64,000 bases of DNA from NCBI RefSeq assembly GCF_017744955.1, contig NZ_JAGIAG010000003.1:434001-498000 (forward strand), in the 5' to 3' direction. Below the pieces are notes generated by a model. That model made no database searches. It was not told the DNA's origin and saw only the letters and a list, made by a program, of their open reading frames with translations. Positions 7,856-15,523 of this stretch are shown piece after piece. This stretch comes from Dokdonella sp. Its GTDB lineage: Bacteria > Pseudomonadota > Gammaproteobacteria > Xanthomonadales > Rhodanobacteraceae. The translations under genes and the position numbers were made by a program. Each line of letters starts with the position of its first letter. Positions within the stretch are counted from its first letter, which is position 1.

Positions 7856-9772
7856 GTGACGGATCACGCCCCCACCGACTCCCTGCACCCGCAACCCGTC
7901 CCACACACGCCGGCCGCACTCCCGCGATGGCGACTCGAAGCCGCGATCTACGTCCTGCTGTGCGGTGCCTTGCTGTTCGATGCCCTGCATCTGCTCGACC
8001 AGCTCGCCGCGCAGGAGCGCGTGGTTCCCGGCATCGGGCTCGACCGCGGCATCGTCCTGATCGCAGCGCTGGCGCTGCTCGGCTTCGGCACGAAATCGCT
8101 GCAGCGGCGCGACGTCGGCACGGCGCTCGCGTTCGCGATGGGCGCCACCTGCGGCCTCCTGTTCTTCGCCCGCACGCTCGGCTCGGCGCTGGTCGATCCT
8201 ACCGCGACCGGCTGGCTGCTCGGCGGAGACCTGGCCCAGCACTACAGCGGCTGGGCCGTGTTCCGGCACGCGCCGTGGCATTGGCCGCCTGGTCTGCTGC
8301 CGGAAGTCTGGTATCCGGTCGGCACGTCGATCGCCTACACCGACTCGCTGCCGCTGCTCGCCCTGCTGCTGAAGCCGCTGTCGCCATGGCTGCCCGAACC
8401 GTTCCAGTACATCGGCCTGTGGCTGATGCTCAACTGCGTGCTGCAAGGCGCGACGGCGGCCTTGCTGCTGACGCGCGTCACGCGCGTTCCGGCGACGATC
8501 CTGGCGGGCACGGCGTTGTTCGTCTATGCACCGCTGCTGATCAGCCGCCTCGGTCACGACACCCTGACCACGCAATGGCTGCTGCTCGCCTCGCTGTGGC
8601 TCTATTTCCGCCCGACGCCGCCGGCGAAGCTCGCGGCGGAAGCCTGTCCGTGGTGGTCGATCGCCGGCATCGCGATCCTCGTGCATCCGTACCTCGCCGC
8701 AATGACGCTCGCGATTCAGGCCGCCTACTGGCTCAAGCGCTGGCGCGTCGACCGGCAGCGCTCGCTGCGCGAGGTCGCCGTCGCCGCCGGTGTCGCGCTG
8801 GCGATCGTGGTGGCGCTGTTCTGGCTCAGCGGCGCGATGATCCTGCGCTCCGCCGACAGCTCCGGCGGCGTCGCGTACGGCTACTACTCGTTCAACCTGC
8901 TCGGCTTCTTCAATCCGATCGGGCATTCGCGGTTCCTGCCGAACCTGCCGTATCTGAAAGATCAATACGAGGGTTTCGCCTACCTGGGCATCGGCGTACT
9001 CGCCCTCGCCGCCTGGCTGCTCGTCGACGGTGTGTTGCGCCTGCGCCGCCTGCCGCGCCTGGAGCCGTCGTGGCGTCCGCTCGCGCTCGTCGCGCTCGCG
9101 TTGTGCGTGTTCGCGGCGAGCAGCGTGGTCGCGATCGGTTCCTGGGTGCTGGTCGACCTGCCGCTCGACGTTCCTCTGCTGGGTGCGTTCCGCGCCTCCG
9201 GCCGCTTCGTCTGGGTCGCCTACTACACGCTGATGCTGCTGATCGTCTGCACCGCCGCGCGGCGCTACCGGCCCGCCGTCGCCGGCGGCTTGCTCGGCCT
9301 GACGCTGATCGTCCAGCTGGCCGATCTTTCCGCGGTCCATCTGCACTACGCGACGACGCGCCTGAAGGCGAACGCGGAGGTTCCCGGCACGCGCCTGACC
9401 GACCCGCGCTGGGCGGACCTCGCGCGCGGGCGCCGGCACCTGACGATGCTGCCTCCGGTCGCCTGCGGCAAGTCGGCCGGCTCCTATCTGCCGTTCCAGC
9501 TGTTCGCCGCCGAGCACGAGCTGACGCTCAACACCGGCTATGTCGCGCGCTGGAATCTCAAAGCCACCCAGCAGTACTGCACGGACCTCGCCGAGCGCGC
9601 CGGAGCAGGCGCCTGGTCGGCGCAGGACATCTACGTGATCGGGCCGGCCGAGCGCTGGAAAGCCTTCCTCGAACAAGCGCCGTCGCTGTCGTGCGAGAAG
9701 CTCGACGGCTACGACGTCTGCGTCGTTGCCGATCGCGGCGGAGCGACTCCTCCACCGTCGCCTTCCCGCTAG
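7856..9772 (+). CDS. Polytopic membrane protein, DUF6311-like
   Basis: The protein has 638 residues, starts at GTG 7856, and has about a dozen hydrophobic helices. The stretch GGDLAQHYSGWAVFRHAPWH at about residues 121-140, in the first large periplasmic loop, resembles the conserved GDxAQHxxGWxFFRxxPW signature I associate with the DUF6311 family; this is from memory and was not searched. Such proteins look like GT-C-fold membrane enzymes, and the D-x-x-x-H cluster is the obvious candidate active site. A soluble tail of about 130 residues ends with paired cysteines (SLSCEKLDGYDVCVV). The gene follows the 5960 membrane gene by 12 bp. A role in cell-surface glycan assembly is inferred from context only. 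Confidence 0.75.
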   Translation: MTDHAPTDSLHPQPVPHTPAALPRWRLEAAIYVLLCGALLFDALHLLDQLAAQERVVPGIGLDRGIVLIAALALLGFGTKSLQRRDVGTALAFAMGATCGLLFFARTLGSALVDPTATGWLLGGDLAQHYSGWAVFRHAPWHWPPGLLPEVWYPVGTSIAYTDSLPLLALLLKPLSPWLPEPFQYIGLWLMLNCVLQGATAALLLTRVTRVPATILAGTALFVYAPLLISRLGHDTLTTQWLLLASLWLYFRPTPPAKLAAEACPWWSIAGIAILVHPYLAAMTLAIQAAYWLKRWRVDRQRSLREVAVAAGVALAIVVALFWLSGAMILRSADSSGGVAYGYYSFNLLGFFNPIGHSRFLPNLPYLKDQYEGFAYLGIGVLALAAWLLVDGVLRLRRLPRLEPSWRPLALVALALCVFAASSVVAIGSWVLVDLPLDVPLLGAFRASGRFVWVAYYTLMLLIVCTAARRYRPAVAGGLLGLTLIVQLADLSAVHLHYATTRLKANAEVPGTRLTDPRWADLARGRRHLTMLPPVACGKSAGSYLPFQLFAAEHELTLNTGYVARWNLKATQQYCTDLAERAGAGAWSAQDIYVIGPAERWKAFLEQAPSLSCEKLDGYDVCVVADRGGATPPPSPSR

Positions 9773-9781
9773 GAACCGGCG

Positions 9782-10474
9782 TCAGCGCCGCTCGCGCTGC
9801 TCGGCCAGGGTCAGCGCCACCTTGTCGCGCAGGTACACCGGCAACGCGAATTCCGCCGCCACGCCGCGGCCGGCGCGTGCCGTCGGCGCGGCCAGCCGGG
9901 CCACGTCGGCCGCCTGCGGATAGCGCGCGCCGTCGGCCCACGCCGGCGCAGCCGGCAATCGCGCCGCGAGCGCGTCGGCATAGGTCGCCCAGCCGCTGCC
10001 GATCACGTTCCACGCCGGCGCGGCGGGCAGCGACAGCGCCGCGGCCGCGCCGACGGATTCCTCGCCGAGCGCGACGACCAGGTCGTCGGCGCCGCGCCGG
10101 AACGCGCCGGAGTAGACCTCGCCCATGCGCGCATCGATCACGGCGAGCACGTCGGCGCCGTTGCGCGGCGCCTGCATCGCCAGCGCCGCCAGCGAGGACA
10201 CCGGCACCACCGGCAGATCGAGCGCGAGCGCGATGCCCTGCGCCGCCGAGATCGCCAGGCGCACGCCGGTGAACGCGCCCGGACCGCAGCCGACCGCCAG
10301 CGCGTCGAGCGCGCTGCGCGCCAGTCCCGCCTCGGCCAGCAGCGCCTCGCACATCGGCAGCAGCAGTTCGGCGTGGCGGCGCGGCGCCAGTTCGCTGCGT
10401 TCGAGCAGACGGTCGCCGACCAGCAGCGCGGCGGAACAGGACTCGGTGGCGGTTTCGATCGCGAGCAGATTCAT
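9782..10474 (-). CDS. tsaB: tRNA N6-threonylcarbamoyladenosine synthesis protein TsaB
   Basis: This 230-residue protein belongs to the ASKHA-fold TsaB family. The N-terminus MNLLAIETATESCSAAL, the H-A-E-LLLP segment (RRHAELLLPMCEALL) and GCGPGAFTGVRLAISAAQG are all family hallmarks. TsaB is the non-catalytic partner of TsaD; with TsaE they transfer threonylcarbamoyl to A37 of ANN-decoding tRNAs in the cytoplasm. The length matches E. coli TsaB (231 residues). The start is ATG 10474; open frame continues upstream but overlaps creD antisense-free sequence without family similarity. The next gene upstream on the same strand, creD, ends 53 bp away. Confidence 0.95.
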   Translation of the reverse strand: MNLLAIETATESCSAALLVGDRLLERSELAPRRHAELLLPMCEALLAEAGLARSALDALAVGCGPGAFTGVRLAISAAQGIALALDLPVVPVSSLAALAMQAPRNGADVLAVIDARMGEVYSGAFRRGADDLVVALGEESVGAAAALSLPAAPAWNVIGSGWATYADALAARLPAAPAWADGARYPQAADVARLAAPTARAGRGVAAEFALPVYLRDKVALTLAEQRERR

Positions 10475-10527
10475 CGGCGCAGTGTAGGGCACCTCGAGCA
10501 CGTTCGAGGTGCCTGCGGCGCGGCGCG

Positions 10528-11841
10528 TCACGCGCCGCGTGCGGTCGGGCCCATCGCATACCAGTCGACGCGACGGGTCAGATACATCAGCGCCGTCACC
10601 GCCGCGAGCAGGGCCAGAGCGCCCATCAGCAAGGCGTAGTCCTCGCTCGCGACCAGGCCGTACAGCAGCGCATAGACCAGCGCGAGCAGGCCGCCGAGCA
10701 CGAATCCGGCGCGCCGCTGCGCGAGCACGGCCGCGGCGTAGCCGCCGATCAGCGCCACCGTCGCCGTCGCCGCGGCGAGGTAGGCGAAGGCGAAGCCGAT
10801 CTGTTCCGACAGCGCCAGCAGCACGACGTAGAACGTGCACAGCGCGACCCCGACCAGCAGGTATTGCACCGCATGCACGCGCAGGCCGCGCAGCACCTCG
10901 AACAGGAAGAACGCGACGAAGGTCAGCGCGATGAACAGCACGCCGTACTTGCCGGCGCGCACGTTCTGCTGGTACGGGCCGGCCGGGCGCACCAGGCTGA
11001 CGCCGAAGTCGCTGTCGGCCAGCGCGACGCCGGAGGTCTCCCGCTCGCTCCAGCGCTGCGCGATGCGGCGATTCAGGTCGAGCACCTGCCAGCTCGCCTC
11101 GAAGCCGTTCGCGTCGATGCGATGCGCGGCCGGCAGGAAGGCGCCGTCGAAGCCGGGATCGACCCAGGCGCCGCCGACCTGCAGCTCGGTCTGCCGGGCC
11201 AGCGGCAACGCGGCGAAGCGCTCGCTGCCGGCCAGGGCGAGTTCGAACGCGAACGGCAGCTGCGGCGGCAGCGTCGCCGCATCCAGCGCGAGCGGCGCCG
11301 CGATCGCGGCGAGCCCGGCGACGCCGGCGGCGTCCGGACCGAAAGCGAGTTCGCGCTCGCCCAGCCGCAGCGTCGAGACGCGACGGATGCCGCGCACGTC
11401 GGCGATCGGCACGCGCAGCTCGGCGCGCGCCCACTGCACTTCGCGCCCCGCGCCTTCGAGCGCCACGATGTCGGCGGCGGCAAAGCGCCCCTCGATCTTC
11501 GACTCGGCGACGTAGACGACGCTGTCGTAAAGGCCGTAGCGGCGCACCTCGGGCAGCAGGTTCGCACGAATCGCGAGCCGATCCGGCAGCAGGTATTCGA
11601 GTGTCTCGACCGTGGTCACGGCGTCGCCCTGGCGCGTCCGCACCGGCACCACCAGCACCGGCCCGCCGAGCAGTTGCTGGCCGCCCCAGCGCGCGGCGAT
11701 CTGCGCGGTGGCCTCGCGCGCGCGGCCTTCGCGCTCGCCGATCAGGTCGTTCACCTGCGCCAGCGGGATCAGCATCAGCAGGGCCAGAAAGGCGATGCCG
11801 AGCACCTTGAAAGTCACGCTGTGCAGCACTCTGGTGGTCAT
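10528..11841 (-). CDS. creD: Inner-membrane protein CreD
   Basis: The 437-residue product has one N-terminal membrane helix (about residues 10-30), a large periplasmic beta-rich domain (about 31-300) and five or six closely packed helices at the C-terminus (about 305-425). This is the CreD/CETA layout, and the sequence around RAGKYGVLFIALTFVAFFLF is typical of the first C-terminal helix. CreD is the conserved output gene of CreBC-type two-component systems linked to envelope stress and beta-lactam response; its biochemical role is not settled. A GGAG sits 8 nt before ATG 11841. No CreBC pair is adjacent here. It is divergent from the HhH protein gene at 12030. Confidence 0.93.
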   Translation of the reverse strand: MTTRVLHSVTFKVLGIAFLALLMLIPLAQVNDLIGEREGRAREATAQIAARWGGQQLLGGPVLVVPVRTRQGDAVTTVETLEYLLPDRLAIRANLLPEVRRYGLYDSVVYVAESKIEGRFAAADIVALEGAGREVQWARAELRVPIADVRGIRRVSTLRLGERELAFGPDAAGVAGLAAIAAPLALDAATLPPQLPFAFELALAGSERFAALPLARQTELQVGGAWVDPGFDGAFLPAAHRIDANGFEASWQVLDLNRRIAQRWSERETSGVALADSDFGVSLVRPAGPYQQNVRAGKYGVLFIALTFVAFFLFEVLRGLRVHAVQYLLVGVALCTFYVVLLALSEQIGFAFAYLAAATATVALIGGYAAAVLAQRRAGFVLGGLLALVYALLYGLVASEDYALLMGALALLAAVTALMYLTRRVDWYAMGPTARGA

Positions 11842-12029
11842 GGCGATTCTCCGTCGTCGGGAGGCGGAGATTGCAGCCGACGCCGGCGTCCGCACGCGGA
11901 CGAAATCGGGCGCGACGCGGGCACCGCGACGGCCGTGCGCGGGCCGCGCGCGCTTGCGAAATCTTGACCATCGCGCGGTGCCGGCGGTGGTAGGCTGCGG
12001 CCAGGGGGCTGCAGACGCGAGGAGGAACG

Positions 12030-12530
12030 ATGGATCCGATCGGCGAGCGCGTGCTCTGGTTCGTTCTGGGCCTCTTGGCCGGCTGGGGTTCGATCGGGCT
12101 GGTCGCTGCGCTGCGACGCAGACGCGCGCCGCAGCCGTCGCGACCCGAACTGCATGCGCCGCCGCAGCCCGCACCGGCCGCGCCGGTCGAGGAACACTGG
12201 GTGGACGACTACCCGCACGCGCCCGGCGTCGCGCGCCTGATCGACGTCAGCGCCGCGCGCGCGGCCGGCTTCAACATGAAGCACGCCGAGGACCTGACCA
12301 TCATCGAAGGCATCGGCCCGAAGATCGAAGACCTGCTGCGCGCGAACGGCGTCGCCGGCCTGATGCAGCTGGCGCAGCTGAACGAGCAGGAGCTGCTCGA
12401 CCTGCTCGATCGCGGCGGCCCGAATTTTCGCTACGCCAACCCCTCCAGCTGGGCGCAGCAGGCAGCGCTCGCGGTACAGAATCGCTGGGGCGAACTGAAG
12501 CAGTTGCAGCGGGAACTGCTGCAGCAATAG
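12030..12530 (+). CDS. Membrane-anchored helix-hairpin-helix protein
   Basis: The product has 166 residues. Residues about 7-28 form a membrane helix followed by RRRR and a proline/alanine-rich linker (about 32-55). A helix-hairpin-helix domain covers about residues 90-145, with the DNA-binding-type hairpin IIEGIGPKIEDLL. This resembles small inner-membrane proteins with a DUF4332-like or ribosomal-protein-L21-associated HhH fold. The role is unknown; the hairpin suggests nucleic-acid or protein contact on the cytoplasmic face. An excellent GAGGAGG lies 4 nt before ATG 12030. It is divergent from creD with a 188-bp gap. Confidence 0.85.
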   Translation: MDPIGERVLWFVLGLLAGWGSIGLVAALRRRRAPQPSRPELHAPPQPAPAAPVEEHWVDDYPHAPGVARLIDVSAARAAGFNMKHAEDLTIIEGIGPKIEDLLRANGVAGLMQLAQLNEQELLDLLDRGGPNFRYANPSSWAQQAALAVQNRWGELKQLQRELLQQ

Positions 12531-12570
12531 GCGCCGCGCGGTCGTTGCGTCGCCCGCTTCGCCGGCCGGC

Positions 12571-13155
12571 TCACGCCGTCACGATCCGGCGGAAGGTCAG
12601 GTTGATCCGTGGGGCGAGCACTCTGGCGCGTCTGGGCAGCGCGTGCTGATAGAGCCGCTGCGTCGCGCCCGCCATCACCAGCAGGCTGCCGTGCGCGAGA
12701 TCGAGCGCCAGCGCCTGCGCGCGCGTCGCGCGCGAACGCAGCCGGAACGCGCGCACCGCGCCGAAACTCAGCGAGGCGATCAGCGGCTCGGCGCCGAGTT
12801 CGGCCTCGTCGTCGCTGTGCCAGCCCATCGAATCGCGGCCGTCGCGATAGAGATTGGCCAGCACGCTGTTGAAGCGGACGCCGAGGCGCGCGGCGAGGTC
12901 CTCGCGCAGGCGCGCGACCGCCGGCGTCCACGGCCGCGGGTCGAAGCGCGTGCCGGAATAGGTGTAGACGGCGTCACGATCGCCGATCCAGCACGACAGC
13001 CGCGGCGCGTCGACGTCGCGGCCGAACAGGCGCAGGCGGTGTCGCTGCCAGGAGATTTCCGCATGCAGGGCCGCGAACAACGCGTCGGCCTGCGCCGGCG
13101 GGTAGGCCTGCGCGTCGTAGCGAAGATCGGCGCCCGCGAGTTCGACGTTCTGCAT
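12571..13155 (-). CDS. AlkB-family DNA/RNA repair dioxygenase
   Basis: The protein has 194 residues and is of the short AlkB type closest in layout to ALKBH2/3-like bacterial enzymes. The iron ligands are visible as WHSDDE (H113, D115) and YQHALPRR (H171). The 2OG-binding arginines lie in RINLTFRR (R183, R189). PRLSCWIGD and NSVLANLYRDG are conserved substrate-loop and core-strand segments. The enzyme would demethylate 1-methyladenine and 3-methylcytosine in DNA or RNA by oxidative dealkylation. No ada gene is next to it. It lies downstream of the amidase gene, 54 bp apart, with a GC hairpin between them. Confidence 0.93.
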   Translation of the reverse strand: MQNVELAGADLRYDAQAYPPAQADALFAALHAEISWQRHRLRLFGRDVDAPRLSCWIGDRDAVYTYSGTRFDPRPWTPAVARLREDLAARLGVRFNSVLANLYRDGRDSMGWHSDDEAELGAEPLIASLSFGAVRAFRLRSRATRAQALALDLAHGSLLVMAGATQRLYQHALPRRARVLAPRINLTFRRIVTA

Positions 13156-13163
13156 GCGAGGGA

Positions 13164-13181
13164 GGCCCGCTCGCGCGGGCC
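13164..13181 (-). terminator. GC-rich hairpin between amidase and alkB genes
   Basis: GGCCCGC and GCGGGCC form a perfect 7-bp stem around a 4-nt loop, in the gap between two minus-strand genes. No T-run follows, so it may be a weak terminator or an mRNA-stabilising stem. Confidence 0.4.
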
Positions 13182-13209
13182 CGACGTCGTCGCTAGCCGC
13201 TCGCGTCGT

Positions 13210-14625
13210 TCATGCGCCGGCGCCGCCGATCGGATACGCCGGCGCCGCGTCCAGCGTCGCCGCGCAGATCTCGGCGAGTTCGAGCAGGCGCAGGTCCGAG
13301 CCCGGCGCGCCGACCAGTTGCAGGCCGACCGGAAAGCCGTCCGGCAACGTGCCCATCGGCAGGCTGACCGCCGGGCAGCCGGCAAGGCTGGCGAAGCTGG
13401 TCAGGTCGGCGTCGTTGGCCCGCTCGCCGGCGTCGATCGGATACGGCCCGTGCGCCACGGTCGGCAGCACCAGCACGTCGACCTCGGCGAACAGGCGGCG
13501 CGCCTTCAGCACGGCCTCGTCGAGCACGCGATCGGCAGCGGCGTAGTCGACCGCCGACTTGGCGCGCGCGTAGTCGAGCATCGCGCGCAGGCGCGGTGAC
13601 AGCGGCGCGCGCGTGTCGGCGAGATCGCCGATCAGCTCGACGCCGAGTTCGGCTTCCATCACCAGCAGCGCGGAGCGGCGCATGCGCGCGAAATCGTAGT
13701 CGGAGAAATCGACCCGGCGCGTCTCGCCGAGGCAGCCGTCGAGCGTCTGCACCGCGCGCTGGAACACCGCCGCGACTTCGCCCTCCACGCCGACCTCCGA
13801 CAAGTCCACCAGCACGCCGCTGCGCAGGCGCCCCGGCTCCCAGTCCGGCGTCGCCAGCGGCACGCGGCGCTTGCGCGAACGCGGATCGGCCGGATCGAAC
13901 GCGTCGAGCACCTGCAGCACGACGGCGAGGTCGGGGACCGAGCGGGCCAGGATGCCGACGCAGTCGAGCCGGCGCGCGCCGCGCGCGAGGCCGCGCGTGG
14001 AGATCTCGCCGAAGGTCGGCTTGAGTCCGTACAGGCCGCAATGGCTGGCCGGGATGCGCACCGAACCGAGCGTGTCGCTGCCGAGCGCGAAGGCGGCGAG
14101 GCCGGCGGCGACCGCCGCGGCCGAACCGCCGGACGAGCCGCCGGCGGTGTAGCCCTCGCGCAGCGGGTTCTGCGTGGCGCCGTAGTGCGGGTTGATCGTC
14201 GCGGTGCCCAGCGCGCCCTCGTCGAGATTGGTCTTGCCGAGGATCACCGCGCCGGCGGCGCGCAGGCGCGCGACCGCGGCCGAATCCTGGCCGGCGACGA
14301 AGGCGCGCCGCCCCGGCAGGCCGAGCGTGGTCGGCAGGCCGGCCGCGTCGAGGTTGTCCTTGATCGCCACCGGCAAGCCGTCCAGACGGCCGATCGTGCG
14401 GCCTTCGCGGCGCCGCGCGTCGCTGGCGGCGGCGTCGGCCGCCGCGCTCTCGGACACGGCCAGATACGCGTTCAGACGCGGATTCTCGCGCTCGATCGCG
14501 GCGCGGTAGGTGGCGGTCAGGGCGGCGCTGTCGATGCGGCCGCAGGCGAGCCAATGGAGCAGTTGAAACGCGGTCGCGCCGCGCAGGTCGTGGTCGGAAA
14601 GGGCTCGGTCGGCTGCGGTCGTCAT
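13210..14625 (-). CDS. Amidase signature family enzyme
   Basis: A product of 471 residues from ATG 14625 (a GTG two codons upstream at 14631 is possible). The Ser-cisSer-Lys triad is visible: K89 in VAIKDN, S164 in the signature GGSSGGSAAAVAAG, and nucleophile S188 in DTLGSVRIPA, where the usual second glycine of DTGGS is replaced by Leu. The segment PNxxxD-like NDADLTSFASLAGCPAVSLP near the C-terminus is also typical. Related enzymes are allophanate hydrolase, GatA and aryl/acyl amidases; without GatB/GatC next to it and with no urea carboxylase gene, the substrate cannot be named. The absence of a signal peptide suggests the cytoplasm. Confidence 0.9.
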   Translation of the reverse strand: MTTAADRALSDHDLRGATAFQLLHWLACGRIDSAALTATYRAAIERENPRLNAYLAVSESAAADAAASDARRREGRTIGRLDGLPVAIKDNLDAAGLPTTLGLPGRRAFVAGQDSAAVARLRAAGAVILGKTNLDEGALGTATINPHYGATQNPLREGYTAGGSSGGSAAAVAAGLAAFALGSDTLGSVRIPASHCGLYGLKPTFGEISTRGLARGARRLDCVGILARSVPDLAVVLQVLDAFDPADPRSRKRRVPLATPDWEPGRLRSGVLVDLSEVGVEGEVAAVFQRAVQTLDGCLGETRRVDFSDYDFARMRRSALLVMEAELGVELIGDLADTRAPLSPRLRAMLDYARAKSAVDYAAADRVLDEAVLKARRLFAEVDVLVLPTVAHGPYPIDAGERANDADLTSFASLAGCPAVSLPMGTLPDGFPVGLQLVGAPGSDLRLLELAEICAATLDAAPAYPIGGAGA

Positions 14626-14779
14626 GCGCACTCGTCGTCAGGGGCTCTGGTCCGATTATGCCTGCTGACGGTGAAGCGTCCGTGTGCCGCGACGCGGACC
14701 GCTTTGCAATTTGCTCACACGCGCGCCGGCGGCATCGGCCACACTGCCGCGCATCCGATTGAATCGCCAGGAATCGAGC

Positions 14780-15235
14780 ATGCGTCGCCACCGCCTTCCG
14801 AACCGTTGCTGTGCCCTTGCCTTCGCCCTCGTCGCCGCCGGCGCGCATGCCGAAAGCGACGCGCAGGTCTACGAGAACGCGCACGCACGCGCCGCGCGGA
14901 TCTGCCCCGGCTATTCCACCGAACGCGCCGGCCCGGGCATCAAGGCGATCCAGGTCGGCGCGCTGCGCGTACTGGCCGAACGCGACGTGACGCTGTGCCC
15001 CGATCGCCGCCTCGACGCCGCCACCCCGGTGGTCTGGTACGGCCGCGACAGCGTGTTCGCCTGGAATCCGGAAGCGACCGGCGCGGTCGCCGTGCTGGCG
15101 ACGCGCGTCGACGCGATGACGCGTCGGCAGGACTTCCCGGTCGAGACGCGGGTGTGGAAGGCTGACGGCAGCGAGGCCGCCGGCGTCACGGTATCCGCCT
15201 TCGAGCGGCGACCGACGCCGGCCGCGGGCTACTGA
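14780..15235 (+). CDS. Small exported protein of unknown function
   Basis: The 151-residue precursor has a signal peptide of about 24 residues (cleavage near AGAHA-ES). The mature part carries two cysteines (about C42 and C72, ICPGY and TLCPDRR), probably one disulphide. No family was recognised. ATG 14780 was chosen because AGGA lies 8 nt upstream and the signal peptide begins there; the frame extends further upstream into sequence divergent from the amidase gene. The gene lies just upstream of the thr leader region, on the same strand, but the promoter and attenuator there indicate that it is not part of the thr operon. Confidence 0.75.
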   Translation: MRRHRLPNRCCALAFALVAAGAHAESDAQVYENAHARAARICPGYSTERAGPGIKAIQVGALRVLAERDVTLCPDRRLDAATPVVWYGRDSVFAWNPEATGAVAVLATRVDAMTRRQDFPVETRVWKADGSEAAGVTVSAFERRPTPAAGY

Positions 15236-15301
15236 CGCCACCGCCCGATCGCGGCGAAGCGCGTCCCGCGCGAACGGGTTCCACCCCACCCCGGTGCGCT
15301 G

Positions 15302-15326
15302 GTCCCCGTTGACAGCCCCCGGGGAC
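15302..15326 (+). promoter_or_regulatory. Candidate thr promoter -35 inside an inverted repeat
   Basis: A perfect TTGACA (15309-15314) lies between GTCCCCG (15302-15308) and CGGGGAC (15320-15326), a perfect 7-bp inverted repeat. The best -10 (CACACT, 15334-15339) is poor and 19 bp away. If used, transcription would begin almost at the leader GTG. The repeat could be an operator. Confidence 0.4.
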
Positions 15327-15346
15327 GGCAGTGCACACTCGCCGGC

Positions 15347-15424
15347 GTGAACCCGCACCGTATCGCCACCACGACGATTACGACCACCACCACGACCGTG
15401 GTGCGGGTGCTCGTGCGCGACTGA
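15347..15424 (+). CDS. thrL: thr operon leader peptide
   Basis: A 25-codon frame starts at GTG 15347 and ends at TGA 15422-15424. Nine of its 25 codons are threonine: three, then one isoleucine, then six in a row. The Thr/Ile bias upstream of thrABC is the signature of the attenuation control known from E. coli thrL, where charged tRNA-Thr and tRNA-Ile levels set ribosome stalling. The rest (MNPHRIA before, VVRVLVRD after) is unremarkable. No Shine-Dalgarno is visible, so the mRNA may be nearly leaderless. It is too short for ordinary gene calling. The identification rests on composition and on its position 99 bp before thrA. Confidence 0.85.
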   Translation: MNPHRIATTTITTTTTTVVRVLVRD

Positions 15425-15436
15425 TCCAAAGCAGCC

Positions 15437-15518
15437 ACGGCCCCGCCCTCCCAAGGGAAGCGGGCCGCGACGCTGAAGCCCGAATCCCGCGAGCCGGGGC
15501 CTCCGACGAAAGGAGGCC
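15437..15518 (+). promoter_or_regulatory. thr attenuator with alternative hairpins covering the thrA Shine-Dalgarno
   Basis: After the leader stop, a GC-rich segment starting CGGCCCCGCCCTCCC (15438 on) can pair with GGGAAGCGGGCCG (to 15467), making a terminator-like hairpin without a T-run. Its left arm GGCCCCG (15439-15445) is also perfectly complementary to CGGGGCC (15495-15501). The latter overlaps GGCCTCC (15498-15504), which pairs perfectly with GGAGGCC (15512-15518) and so buries the thrA Shine-Dalgarno AAAGGAGG. These pairings are mutually exclusive, as in an attenuator. I infer that ribosome position on the leader decides whether thrA is transcribed or translated. Confidence 0.65.
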
Positions 15519-15523
15519 GTTCC

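Noticed and set aside
7505..9676. Long minus-strand frame opposite the two membrane-protein genes
   Set aside because: Its product is a mass of Arg/Gln/Gly without hydrophobic core, while the plus strand encodes well-formed membrane helices.
15331..15523. His/Asp-rich peptide in another frame across the thr leader (HHDDYDHHHD)
   Set aside because: It is the out-of-frame reading of the ACC/ACG run of the Thr leader; the Thr frame has a stop and context that explain the composition.
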